From Butyrivibrio hungatei (GTDB lineage: Bacteria > Bacillota > Clostridia > Lachnospirales > Lachnospiraceae), in the NCBI RefSeq assembly GCF_900101605.1, contig NZ_FMUR01000005.1, positions 1 to 64,000 on the forward strand: a stretch of 64,000 bases of DNA, read 5' to 3'. The position numbers and the translations under genes were made by a program. How positions within the stretch are numbered: the stretch's first letter is position 1; the number at the start of each line of letters is the position of its first letter. The notes under the pieces are model-generated. The model saw nothing but the letters and a program-made list of their open reading frames with translations. It was not told the DNA's origin and did not search any database. Shown one piece after another: positions 34,340 through 42,614 of this stretch.

Positions 34340-34634
34340 CGTTTATGCATATATTTTTCTTATGGCAGTTGTGACCTATGCTATAAGGGCGCTGCCGCTG
34401 ACTCTTATCAGAAAAGAAATAAAGAGTACGTTTATAAGATCGTTTCTTTATTATGTGCCTTATGCAACGCTTGCGGCCATGACTTTTCCGGCTATCTTAT
34501 CTGCTACAAACAGCCATATTTCTGCGTTTGCGGGTTTTTGTGCGGCACTTGTACTTGCTTTTAACAAAAAGAGTCTTTTGACGGTTGCGGGGCTTGCCTG
34601 TGCTACGGCTTTTGTGGTTGAATTTTTTGTTTGA
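34332..34634 (+). CDS. azlD: Branched-chain amino acid export protein AzlD
   Basis: Small partner of AzlC. The 100 residues contain four hydrophobic helices and the family phrases YAIRALPLTLIRKEIKS and FLYYVPYATLAAMTFPAIL. The start lies inside the end of azlC, with GGAGG just upstream (GGGAGGAAGATG), so the two are translationally coupled. Nothing downstream appears coupled; ispF starts 58 bases later with its own ribosome site. Confidence 0.92.
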   Translation: MSNVYAYIFLMAVVTYAIRALPLTLIRKEIKSTFIRSFLYYVPYATLAAMTFPAILSATNSHISAFAGFCAALVLAFNKKSLLTVAGLACATAFVVEFFV

Positions 34635-34692
34635 TAAAAGAAGTTCGCTTTATGCGATTGGTTGTTTTTAGAATTGGATCGGAGGATATAAG

Positions 34693-35241
34693 ATGCATAT
34701 TGGAATGGGGTATGATGTACACCGCTTGGTTCCCGACAGGGATCTTATCATCGGCGGAGTAAAGATTCCTTATGAGAAAGGTCTTTTGGGACATTCTGAT
34801 GCAGATGTACTGCTTCATGCGATAATGGATGCGCTTTTGGGAGCTGCGGCTCTCGGAGATATCGGTAAACACTTTCCGGATACGGATCCCAAATATAAGG
34901 GTGCCGATTCGCTTGAACTTATGAGAGAAGTTGGAAGATTGCTTGACGAAAACCGCTTTCTTATCGAGAATATTGATGCTACGATAATCGCGCAGGCGCC
35001 AAAGATGAGGCCTCATATAGATGAAATGAGACAGAATATAGCGGATGCGCTCGGAATTGAATTAAGTCAGGTGAATGTCAAGGCAACGACGGAGGAAGGA
35101 CTTGGATTTACCGGAAGCGGAGAGGGAATCTCATCTCAGGCGATATGTCTTTTGACAAGTCCTATTGAGCTTCATTCAACGAATGTGACGTTCCAAACGG
35201 GAGAGGCTCCGAAGGGATGTTGCGGAGGTTGTGAGAAATAG
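34693..35241 (+). CDS. ispF: 2-C-methyl-D-erythritol 2,4-cyclodiphosphate synthase
   Basis: Non-mevalonate isoprenoid pathway enzyme. The metal ligands are visible in YDVHRL (Asp and His) and the His of [20 protein letters not shown]. Further motifs are [15 protein letters not shown] and the C-terminal [15 protein letters not shown]. The family normally ends near residue 158; here about 24 extra residues follow, ending in the cysteine-rich GCCGGCEK, which is unusual. GGAGG is about 7 bases before the ATG. Confidence 0.96.
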   Translation: MHIGMGYDVHRLVPDRDLIIGGVKIPYEKGLLGHSDADVLLHAIMDALLGAAALGDIGKHFPDTDPKYKGADSLELMREVGRLLDENRFLIENIDATIIAQAPKMRPHIDEMRQNIADALGIELSQVNVKATTEEGLGFTGSGEGISSQAICLLTSPIELHSTNVTFQTGEAPKGCCGGCEK

Positions 35242-35314
35242 TTGTAAGATGCCGGTCAAACGGTGATCAAAACGCTTCTGATGTTGAGATATATACTTAC
35301 TTTTCCAGGGAGAT

Positions 35315-36745
35315 ATGAAATTTATGGCAAATTTTAAGTTTTACAATACACTTACAAGAACAATTCAGGATTTTGTGCCGAGAGAAGAGGGAAAGGTGTC
35401 TATGTACACCTGCGGACCTACGGTTTATCACTATGCGCACATCGGTAATATCCGCACATATATCATGCAGGATGTGCTTGTAAAGGCGCTTATGTACGCA
35501 GGCTACGATGTTAAGCGTGTTATGAATATAACTGATGTGGGACACCTGTCTTCCGATGCGGATACGGGCGAAGATAAGATGCTCGCAGGGGCAAAAAGAG
35601 AGCACAAGAGCGTTATGGAGATTGCAAAATACTACACAGACGCTTTCTTTGCTGATTTTGACGCTGTCGGAAACAAGCGCCCCGATATTGTTGAGCCTGC
35701 GACAAACTGTATTTCAGAGTTTATTCATATGGTGGAAGTTCTTCTTGAGAAGGGTTATGCCTATGTTGCCGGCGGAAATGTGTATTTCGACACAAGTAAG
35801 CTCGATGATTACTATGTCTTTTCATCCGATATCGAGAAAGAACAGCTTCAGGTAGGCGTTCGTGACGATGTTGAAGAGGATACGAATAAAAAGAACAAGA
35901 CAGATTTCGTTCTCTGGTTTACAAAGTCAAAGTTTGAAGAGCAGGCGCTTAAGTGGGACAGCCCATGGGGCGTCGGATATCCCGGATGGCACATTGAGTG
36001 CTCATGCATTTCCATGAAGCATTTGGGCGAATATATCGATATTCACTGCGGTGGTGTGGACAATATTTTCCCTCATCATACAAATGAGATCGCGCAGTCT
36101 GAGAGTTATCTCGGCCACGAGTGGTGCAAATACTGGTTCCACAGCAATCACTTGAATGACAAGTCGGGAAAGATGTCAAAGTCAAAGGGTGCGATCCTTA
36201 CGGTTTCCGTTCTTAAGGAAAAGGGATACGATCCGCTTGTTTACAGATTTTTCTGCTTACAGTCTCATTATCGCAAGCCTCTTGAGTTTTCTTTTGAGGC
36301 GCTTGATAACGTGACGGGAGCATTTAACAAGCTTATAAAGAAAATTGCGGAGCTCAAGGACGAGGGCAGTGTTGATAATGCTGTGGTAAAAGAGTTTGAG
36401 GATAAGTTCAGGGATGCCATCTCAAACGACCTCAACACGTCAATGGCGATCACGCTTCTCTACGATATACTTAAGGCTGATACAAATGATTCAACAAAGC
36501 TCGCTGTCGTAAAGAACTTTGATACGGTTCTTTCACTTGATCTTATCGGGCATGCGGCTGCTGTAGGGGAAGTAAAAGAAGTAGATCCCGAGCTTGAAGC
36601 TTATGTTCTTGATGCTATTGAGAAAAGAGCTGCGGCTAAGAAAGCAAAAGATTTTGCAACAGCTGATGCGATCCGCGATGAACTCCTTAAAAAGGGAGTT
36701 GAGATCAAGGATACTCGTGAGGGAGTTAAATGGCAGCTCATTTGA
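35315..36745 (+). CDS. cysS: Cysteine--tRNA ligase
   Basis: Class I synthetase for tRNA-Cys. Zinc ligands and motifs are present: YTCGPTVYHYAHIGNIRTY (first Cys and HIGH equivalent), WHIECSCIS (second Cys), HHTNEIAQSE (His ligand and Glu) and the KMSKS loop KSGKMSKSKG. Length about 473-476 residues. Two in-frame ATGs, 35315 and 35324, are 2 and 11 bases from AGGGAG, so the exact start is open. The 3' end overlaps mrnC by 16 bases, a common Firmicutes arrangement. Confidence 0.97.
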   Translation: MKFMANFKFYNTLTRTIQDFVPREEGKVSMYTCGPTVYHYAHIGNIRTYIMQDVLVKALMYAGYDVKRVMNITDVGHLSSDADTGEDKMLAGAKREHKSVMEIAKYYTDAFFADFDAVGNKRPDIVEPATNCISEFIHMVEVLLEKGYAYVAGGNVYFDTSKLDDYYVFSSDIEKEQLQVGVRDDVEEDTNKKNKTDFVLWFTKSKFEEQALKWDSPWGVGYPGWHIECSCISMKHLGEYIDIHCGGVDNIFPHHTNEIAQSESYLGHEWCKYWFHSNHLNDKSGKMSKSKGAILTVSVLKEKGYDPLVYRFFCLQSHYRKPLEFSFEALDNVTGAFNKLIKKIAELKDEGSVDNAVVKEFEDKFRDAISNDLNTSMAITLLYDILKADTNDSTKLAVVKNFDTVLSLDLIGHAAAVGEVKEVDPELEAYVLDAIEKRAAAKKAKDFATADAIRDELLKKGVEIKDTREGVKWQLI

Positions 36746-37170
36746 ATGAATATCTAAATGATAAATTTGGCATAGCGGGGAAGGATATAAGGACATATTC
36801 TCCCCTTACGCTTGCTTATATCGGTGATGCGATCTTTGATGTTGTTATAAGATCGATACTTGTAAATGAAGGCAATACCGCGGTTAATAAGCTTCATAAG
36901 AAAGCAAGTGATATTGTAAAAGCCGGCACGCAGGCTGCTTTTGTAAAAGCTCTTATGGATGATCTTACCGAGGAAGAAAAAGACATTTACAGAAGAGGAC
37001 GCAACTCAAAGCCTCATACAAAGGCGAAGAATGCCACAACAATGGATTATCTCGATGCTACCGGATTTGAGGCCGTTGTGGGATTTCTTTATCTTACGGA
37101 CAATATGGACAGGATATGCGAGTTGGTGAAACTTGGAATTGAGAGACTGGAGCTCGATATTCTCAAGTGA
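36730..37170 (+). CDS. mrnC: Mini-ribonuclease 3 (MrnC)
   Basis: RNase III-like catalytic domain without a double-stranded RNA binding domain; in Bacillus it matures 23S rRNA. The 146-residue product has SPLTLAYIGDAIFDVVIRS (the RNase III signature with its acidic residues) and RRGRNSKPHTKAKNATTMDY, then TGFEAVVGFLYL. It starts within the last codons of cysS. rlmB follows. Confidence 0.94.
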   Translation: MAAHLNEYLNDKFGIAGKDIRTYSPLTLAYIGDAIFDVVIRSILVNEGNTAVNKLHKKASDIVKAGTQAAFVKALMDDLTEEEKDIYRRGRNSKPHTKAKNATTMDYLDATGFEAVVGFLYLTDNMDRICELVKLGIERLELDILK

Positions 37171-37259
37171 TGCTTTATAAAGGATATTATCGGCGCGAAA
37201 GAGTCACGAGAGACTCTATATTTGATGCGTTTTGAGATTGATATATTTTTTGAGGAATT

Positions 37260-38012
37260 ATGATGGAAGAAAATTTTGAAAGCAGAATAATAGAGGGCAG
37301 GAATGCGGTTCTTGAGGCATTTCGTGCGGGAAAGACGATAGACAGGTTATTTGTCTTGGACGGATGCAAGGACGGTCCTGTTCAGACAATAATGCGTGAA
37401 GCAAAGAAGCACAAGGACACGGTTGTGAGCTTTGTAAAAAAAGAGAGGCTCGATCAGCTCTCGGAGACAGGAAAGCATCAGGGAGTCATTGCTTATGCGG
37501 CTTCGTATGAGTATGCTGAAGTTGAAGACATTCTCGCAAAGGCTGCGGCTAAGAATGAAGATCCTTTTGTGATAATTCTTGACGGGATTGAGGATCCGCA
37601 CAATCTTGGAGCGATAATCAGAACAGCAAATCTTGCGGGTGCGCACGGCGTCATCATCCCGAAGCACAGAGCGGTAGGCCTTACGGCAACAGTTGCAAAG
37701 GCTTCTGCGGGTGCGATAAATTACACGCCTGTTGCCAAAGTTACCAATATAGTAAAGACCATCGAAGAACTCAAAGAGAAAGGGCTTTGGTTTGCCTGTG
37801 CGGATATGGGCGGAACCGAGATGTACAAGCTCAATCTTAAAGGGCCTATCGGAATTGTAATAGGAAATGAAGGAAGCGGTGTTTCGAGACTTGTTAAAGA
37901 GAACTGCGATATGATCGCGTCAATTCCCATGAAGGGTGACATTGATTCACTTAATGCTTCGGTAGCTGCAGGTGTACTTGCGTTTGAAGTGGTAAGACAG
38001 AGGCTTGGTTGA
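37260..38012 (+). CDS. rlmB: 23S rRNA (guanosine(2251)-2'-O)-methyltransferase
   Basis: SPOUT-class methyltransferase of the TrmH family. The N-terminal substrate-binding domain starts IIEGRNAVLEAFRAGKTIDRLFV. The SPOUT knot motifs are ILDGIEDPHNLGAIIRTANLAGAHG (motif 1), GIVIGNEGSGVSRL (motif 2) and IPMKGDIDSLNASVAAGVLAFE (motif 3). Two adjacent ATGs (37260, 37263) follow GAGGAA. Length 249-250 residues is normal. It lies between mrnC and sigH as in many Firmicutes. Confidence 0.94.
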   Translation: MMEENFESRIIEGRNAVLEAFRAGKTIDRLFVLDGCKDGPVQTIMREAKKHKDTVVSFVKKERLDQLSETGKHQGVIAYAASYEYAEVEDILAKAAAKNEDPFVIILDGIEDPHNLGAIIRTANLAGAHGVIIPKHRAVGLTATVAKASAGAINYTPVAKVTNIVKTIEELKEKGLWFACADMGGTEMYKLNLKGPIGIVIGNEGSGVSRLVKENCDMIASIPMKGDIDSLNASVAAGVLAFEVVRQRLG

Positions 38013-38015
38013 CCT

Positions 38016-38642
38016 ATGAAAACAAACTATGACGGACAAAGTGATGAACAGCTTATAGTTAAGTTCCATGATGCGGGAGACAAAGAATCCGGCATCATGG
38101 ATTTTATTATGGACAAATATAAGAATCTTGTCCGCAAAAAAGCTGCATCTATGTTTATTCTCGGCGCTGACAGGGATGACCTTATCCAGGAGGGGATGAT
38201 CGGCCTTTTTAAAGCCATAAGAGACTATGATATCGGAAGAGATGCGAGTTTTGCCACGTTTGCGGATTTGTGCATCTCAAGGCAGATGTATTCTGCAATC
38301 AAGGCATCTGCGCGCAAGAAACATGCGCCTTTAAACAGTTATATTTCTTTATATTCTGAAAAAACGGATAGTTCCACAGACAATGATGTAGCGCTGGAAG
38401 ATGTGCTAGAGTCTGATTCCAGTTCTATTCCGGAAGAACAGATAATCGAACGCGAGAATCTTGAAGCTCTTGAGAACGCCATCGAGCGCGAGCTCAGCGA
38501 CCTTGAGCGCCAGGTTCTTGATCTATACATTACGGGAATGTCTATAAAAGAAGTCTCCGCCGTTCTTGGCAGAGATGAGAAATCCACAGATAATGCCATG
38601 CAGAGGATAAAGACTAAGCTTAAGAAGTATTTGCGGAAGTGA
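38016..38642 (+). CDS. sigH: RNA polymerase sigma factor SigH (sporulation/transition type)
   Basis: Sigma-70 family member of about 208 residues. Region 2 is GADRDDLIQEGMIGLFKAIRDYD followed by FATFADLCISRQMYSAIKASARKKHAPLN, the SigH/Spo0H hallmark; region 4 is LSDLERQVLDLYITGMSIKEVSAVLGRDEKSTDNAMQRIK. It begins 3 bases after rlmB, and the cysS-mrnC-rlmB-sigH order matches Bacillus, apart from a missing yacP. In Bacillus SigH runs early sporulation and competence; comEA and comEC occur in this window. Confidence 0.93.
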   Translation: MKTNYDGQSDEQLIVKFHDAGDKESGIMDFIMDKYKNLVRKKAASMFILGADRDDLIQEGMIGLFKAIRDYDIGRDASFATFADLCISRQMYSAIKASARKKHAPLNSYISLYSEKTDSSTDNDVALEDVLESDSSSIPEEQIIERENLEALENAIERELSDLERQVLDLYITGMSIKEVSAVLGRDEKSTDNAMQRIKTKLKKYLRK

Positions 38643-38845
38643 TGGGGACGAGTTGACGCTTTGGACGCTTTGGGGTAACGGTGAGTGAGTTGCGCGGTGT
38701 TTCAGGCGCTTTGGGCGCGGTGATGTGAATGATGCGGGCGTTTGGGCGCTTTTGGTGAGCTGAGTGTGTTGCGGGGAGCGAGATGCTTTACTTTGAGTGG
38801 CTGAGGGTGCTATGGGAATGGCGCTGTGCGTGCTTGGAGGAAAAA
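38643..38845. other. G/T-rich intergenic stretch with short direct repeats
   Basis: About 180 bases after sigH are strongly enriched for G and T on the plus strand and contain repeated GACGCTTTGG and GGCGCTTTGGGCG words. No gene is credible. Confidence 0.5.
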
Positions 38846-39253
38846 TATGCCTTAAAAGAGTGAAAAGACTGAGGTGAGGCATACTTTTTGCAGTGTTAGC
38901 AGTGCTTAGAAAAGTAAGATATGCCTTAAAATAGGAAAATTTCTGTGCTGAGGCATACATTACGCCGAGGAATCAGTGTGTAGGAAAGTAAGATATGCCT
39001 TAAAAGAGTGAAAAGTATGAGTTGAGGCATACATTACGCCGAGGAATCAGTGTGGAGAGAAGGGAAATATGCCTTGAAATATGAAAAAATCTGCGCTGAG
39101 GCATATTTCATTCCGAGAAAGCAGTGCAGAGGAGAGAAAAGTATGCCTTTGAAGAGGAAAAAGCATGATATGAGGCATTTTTTGTGCTGTGCAAAGGGCA
39201 CTGCTCAAAGAAATCTATGCCTTATAACAAGAAAAGTCGTTGTATAAGGCATA
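38846..39253 (+). repeat. Tandem hairpin array 2: six units, exact 74-bp period
   Basis: Left arms TATGCCT start at 38846, 38920, 38994, 39068, 39142 and 39216; right arms AGGCATA (one AGGCATT) start exactly 31 bases later in every unit. Arms are 7 bp, the spacer is exactly 24 bases, and all six spacers carry an A-run at about positions 10-13. The last unit has a longer 11-bp stem (TATGCCTTATA/TATAAGGCATA). Linkers of 36 bases vary in sequence, not length, and most end in a purine-rich run. Confidence 0.92.
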
Positions 39254-39354
39254 GTTGTCATTTGCAGAAGAGGACAAAAGAGAAAGATTGAGATGTCATT
39301 GAAAGGGAAAAATTATATTTTTTTCATAAAATAATCAATATTTCACAAAGGGTA

Positions 39355-39384
39355 TGTACAATTTGATATCAAATGTTCTATAAT
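39355..39384 (+). promoter_or_regulatory. Promoter of the secreted GxxxG-repeat protein gene
   Basis: TGTACA (39355-39360) and a perfect TATAAT (39379-39384) are 18 bases apart. The leader is about 145 bases long. Confidence 0.55.
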
Positions 39385-39535
39385 TCGATATAGTTCAGAA
39401 AAACGAAAATATATAAACAAATTAAAGGGCACTCTATTGAAATTTGAGGGGAAAGAGTAAAGGTGAGTGTGAGCTTTTTGTTTTTATATGAAAATTTTTT
39501 TCTGAATAAAAATCAAAGACTGGATGGATGAGTGT

Positions 39536-40846
39536 ATGAAAAAAAGAAACATTGATATCTCACGAATTTTAGTGAAAATAATGGGAACAACGTTGGCGAC
39601 ATTCTTATTTTTTTCGATGAATGTGCATGCTGAGGAAGTAGAAGAATTGGATAATTCAGAAGATATTGCTACGATATCAGATGGAATCGATACTCTTGAT
39701 GAAAAAGTTGATACTCTTAACGATAATTGCCAGGATGAAGAGCTGTCAGAAGATATTTCTGATATATCTTACGTAATCGATGTTCTTAATGAGACAATTT
39801 CAAAGTTAAGCAGGAATTATGCCAAGCTTTCATCAACGATTGATAATAATAGACGTTCAATCATAGATGGTTTAAATAGAACTGTTTTTTCAAATAATAA
39901 TATATCTAAAAGTGCATCATACTCAGATGTTATTTCAAAGATTAATGGTATAAAGAATCATGGAACATTGGATGTTACACTGGATGGCAATGATAAATTT
40001 ACACTTGAGAGCGGATACTACGAAGGTGGTACAATTGACGTTTCCGCAATAGTTGAGGCTGTTCGCGAGGAAGCTTACAATGCCGGAAAAGCAGATGGCT
40101 ATAAAGAAGGAAAAGAAGAAGGCTTAAAGGAAGGAATAACAGAAGGAATTAAATCCGGAAGAGACGAAGGCGTTAAAGCGGGAAAAGAAGAAGGGTTTAA
40201 TGCCGGAAAAGAAGAAGGCATAAAGGAAGGCTTTGAATCAGGAAAGGAAGAAGGATTTAACGCCGGAAAAGAGGAAGGCATAAAGGAAGGATTTGAATCA
40301 GGAAAGGAAGAAGGATTCAATGCCGGAAAAGAGGAAGGCTTAAAAGAAGGCAAGGAAGAAGGTTTCAACGCCGGAAAAGAGGAAGGCTTAAAAGAAGGCA
40401 AGGAAGAAGGCTTCAACGCCGGAAAAGAGGAAGGCATTAAAGAGGGTAAGGATATTGCAATTATCGAAAATAAGCAGACTTGGATAGATGAAGGAAAGAA
40501 TCAAGCTATCAGAGATAATAAGCAGACTTGGATAGATGAAGGAAAGAATCAAGCTATCAGAGATAATAAGCAGGCTTGGATCAATGAAGGAAAGCAACAA
40601 AGATATTCTAAAACACAATCAATATCAACAAGATTCGGTGTATATCAAGATACCACAGGATATGGGTATATTAAATTCGATGAATTATCTAATATAAATG
40701 GATTTTCGAGTATCTCAGTTACAACTGACGGTCGATTAAATCTTTCTACTTTTAGTGTGTCAGGTAATGTTTTAACCCTAGGTGGTTACTATGACGGGTG
40801 GGGAACAGGTTATGTGAATGTTTCAGCCACAGCTTTTCAATATTAA
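39536..40846 (+). CDS. Secreted protein with long Gly/Lys/Glu 4-residue repeats
   Basis: Function unknown. ATG 39536 gives a standard signal peptide (MKKRNIDISRILVKIMGTTL, cleaved after VHA near residue 31); an in-frame ATG lies at 39524. Residues about 30-115 are acidic and coiled-coil-like (EELDNSEDIATISDGIDTLDE). Residues about 180-310 are a perfect four-residue GxxxG periodicity, built from 20-residue units (GKEEGFNAGKEEGIKEGFES, twice), 16-residue units (GKEEGFNAGKEEGLKE, twice) and a 16-residue NKQTWIDEGKNQAIRD block (three times). The C-terminal about 75 residues look beta-rich (GYIKFDELSNINGFSS). Yae1-type and phage-tail-like proteins have similar GxxxG runs, but I cannot assign it. 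Arrays 2 and 3 flank the gene. Confidence 0.8.
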   Translation: MKKRNIDISRILVKIMGTTLATFLFFSMNVHAEEVEELDNSEDIATISDGIDTLDEKVDTLNDNCQDEELSEDISDISYVIDVLNETISKLSRNYAKLSSTIDNNRRSIIDGLNRTVFSNNNISKSASYSDVISKINGIKNHGTLDVTLDGNDKFTLESGYYEGGTIDVSAIVEAVREEAYNAGKADGYKEGKEEGLKEGITEGIKSGRDEGVKAGKEEGFNAGKEEGIKEGFESGKEEGFNAGKEEGIKEGFESGKEEGFNAGKEEGLKEGKEEGFNAGKEEGLKEGKEEGFNAGKEEGIKEGKDIAIIENKQTWIDEGKNQAIRDNKQTWIDEGKNQAIRDNKQAWINEGKQQRYSKTQSISTRFGVYQDTTGYGYIKFDELSNINGFSSISVTTDGRLNLSTFSVSGNVLTLGGYYDGWGTGYVNVSATAFQY

Positions 40847-40913
40847 AAAAGATGATAAAAATAGTGACGACTCAATCTAAAAAGGTTTAGCCGTTTTTTG
40901 TGGAAAAAAATAA

Positions 40914-41103
40914 CGCAGATAAAAAAAGTCTAATAGACGGTGTTTATCTGTGAAATTTGGCCTGATTTTGATTGAAAAAAAGAAAAACCACAGATAAGGG
41001 AAGTTTATTTACTCTACTTATCTGTGGTTTTATGGTTTTTCAATGAGAAATATTGTAAAAATCACAGATAAAGAGAGCAGGAGCTATGGATTTATCTGTG
41101 ATT
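40914..41103 (+). repeat. Tandem hairpin array 3: three units, 74-75 bp period
   Basis: CAGATAAA/CAGATAAG words start at 40916, 40991 and 41065, each paired with TTTATCTG or CTTATCTG downstream. Stems are 10 bp (40914/40943), 12 bp (ACCACAGATAAG, 40987, with 41017) and 13 bp (AATCACAGATAAA, 41060, with 41091), with spacers of 19, 18 and 18 bases. Hairpin centres are 74.5 and 74 bases apart. It lies in the 430-base gap after the secreted protein; the rest of the gap has only the promoter at 41223. Confidence 0.85.
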
Positions 41104-41222
41104 GTGTTATTGACATATCTGCATATCGGCGCTGTCGGTATCAGCGCATTCAATCTATATTTGCAATGGCTATGTTTGTTTTGTGTATGTAAATCTTTTT
41201 ACTTTTTTATTCACATGTCGTG

Positions 41223-41231
41223 TGCTATAAT
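41223..41231 (+). promoter_or_regulatory. Extended -10 promoter
   Basis: TGCTATAAT is an extended -10 element about 45 bases before the start at 41276. No good -35 is present. Confidence 0.5.
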
Positions 41232-41275
41232 CAACAAAACGAGGGGTTAATGATTTATAGTAGGAGAGAACAACA

Positions 41276-42484
41276 ATGGTATGTGGAACATGCGGATGCA
41301 ATAATGAAGATGCAGCTTTATATTGTGCAAATTGCGGTGCACCTTTAAAGACAGATTCGTATGGAACGACTGTAGAGAATAAATATAATACACAAAACAG
41401 CTTTTATGTGCAGGATGGCGTTGGTGATATCAACAAAACAGAGGAACTTTGCGTTTCAAATACGCAGGATGATATAGCTGCCGAAAATGGCGCATATCCT
41501 AACGATAATATTAGTCAAAACAACAGCAGTTATCAAAATAACGGCGAGAATCTTAACAATAATAGTGGATTTCCGAACAACGGAGGCTATCAGAGCACCA
41601 ACGGAGTATACCAAAACAATAGCGGATTTCCGAACAACGGAGGCTATCAAAACGCCAACGGAGCATTTCAAAGCAACAATAGTGGATATTCGAGCAACGT
41701 AGTCTCCCAAAACAACGGAGCATACCCAAACAATAACGGAGTATATCCGAATAATGGCGTTTACCAAAACGCCGGCGGAGCATATCCAAATAACAATAGT
41801 GGATATCCAAGCAACGCAGCCTATCCAAATAAAAATAACGGAGGATTCCCAAACAATAATGGAGTATACCCGAATAATGGTGTCTATCAAAACACCAACG
41901 GAGTATTTCAAAATAATAGCGGATACCCAAGTAACGGAGTGTACCAAAACAACACCGGCGCCTATAATCAAAACGGCGTCTACCCCGGCAACAGTACTTA
42001 CCCCAACAACGGATACGGTGTTCAGGGAAATTACTATGCGCAGAATGGTGTGGATGACCTTGATTCGCTTCTGGGAGCGAACAAAGCTCTTTCAAACAGG
42101 ATGAAGCCGTCTGATTATTTGAAGCTTCCTGCTATGGCGGGAGATAAAAAGAAAATGACCGGCACGGCTATTTCAATATATGTATTGATCGTCATTTCTG
42201 CTGCGTTTAGTTTTTCTCAAGGAAATTACTGGGGAATACTGGATTATATTCTTCTTATTATTTTGTCGGTTAACATTCAACTGAGGGGAAGTCTTGTTGC
42301 GGCATATGTACTTCTGGGATATGGTATTTTGAATACTATAATATATACTATTGAGATGGGATTCCCGGCCGGATTTGGATATATTATTGCCGGAATATTT
42401 GCGGTTATTGCTACAAATAAATTTCGTAAATCGTACAAAGAATACGTGAGAACGGGCTATATCCCCAATAACATGGTTTTTTGA
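41276..42484 (+). CDS. Zinc-ribbon protein with Asn/Gly/Tyr-rich repeats and a C-terminal membrane domain
   Basis: Function unknown. The N-terminus is a four-cysteine zinc ribbon (CGTCGCNNEDAALYCANCGAPL). Residues about 70-255 are low complexity, built from YQNN, YPNN and GVYQN-like units at irregular lengths, consistent with slippage or recombination between DNA repeats. The C-terminal about 130 residues contain a KPSDYLKLPAMAGDKKKMTG linker and four hydrophobic helices. Lachnospiraceae have many such zinc-ribbon plus membrane proteins. AGGAGA lies about 10 bases before the ATG. It is probably intrinsically disordered in the middle and membrane-bound at the C-terminus. Confidence 0.8.
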   Translation: MVCGTCGCNNEDAALYCANCGAPLKTDSYGTTVENKYNTQNSFYVQDGVGDINKTEELCVSNTQDDIAAENGAYPNDNISQNNSSYQNNGENLNNNSGFPNNGGYQSTNGVYQNNSGFPNNGGYQNANGAFQSNNSGYSSNVVSQNNGAYPNNNGVYPNNGVYQNAGGAYPNNNSGYPSNAAYPNKNNGGFPNNNGVYPNNGVYQNTNGVFQNNSGYPSNGVYQNNTGAYNQNGVYPGNSTYPNNGYGVQGNYYAQNGVDDLDSLLGANKALSNRMKPSDYLKLPAMAGDKKKMTGTAISIYVLIVISAAFSFSQGNYWGILDYILLIILSVNIQLRGSLVAAYVLLGYGILNTIIYTIEMGFPAGFGYIIAGIFAVIATNKFRKSYKEYVRTGYIPNNMVF

Positions 42485-42511
42485 GGCTGAAATTTTTTAA
42501 AGAAAAAATAC

Positions 42512-42540
42512 TTGCATAAAAAATATGTCTATGTTATATT
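42512..42540 (+). promoter_or_regulatory. Promoter of rpmE
   Basis: TTGCAT (42512-42517) and TATATT (42535-42540) are separated by 17 bases. Confidence 0.7.
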
Positions 42541-42614
42541 TATATAGCTGTTGTAAACAGTGAATAAATTAGTGATATGAGAAGATTCTTTGTATATAGA
42601 GAGGTGAGAAAGAG

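Noticed and set aside
39050-39247. 65-codon plus-strand ORF across array 2
   Set aside because: It runs through repeat units and changes composition at their boundaries, with no homology. It is an accident of the repeat.
40099-40437. Minus-strand ORF rich in SSFPAL repeats
   Set aside because: Antisense shadow of the GxxxG-repeat region; repetition follows from the DNA repeats of the real gene.
26097-41103. The three arrays as CRISPR arrays
   Set aside because: Units are hairpins with related, not unique, intervening sequence; there are no 23-37 base direct repeats with unrelated spacers and no cas genes nearby.
41086-41250. 54-codon hydrophobic ORF (MDLSVIVLLTYLHIGAVG...) starting in array 3, toxin-like
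   Set aside because: The AGGAG is only 2 bases from the ATG, and the ORF runs through the extended -10 and leader of the next gene. No antisense RNA signal was seen. Kept only as a curiosity.
41456-42095. Minus-strand ORFs with regular Ile/Val or Cys/Tyr patterns
   Set aside because: Antisense readings of the Asn/Gly/Tyr-rich repeat of the zinc-ribbon protein.
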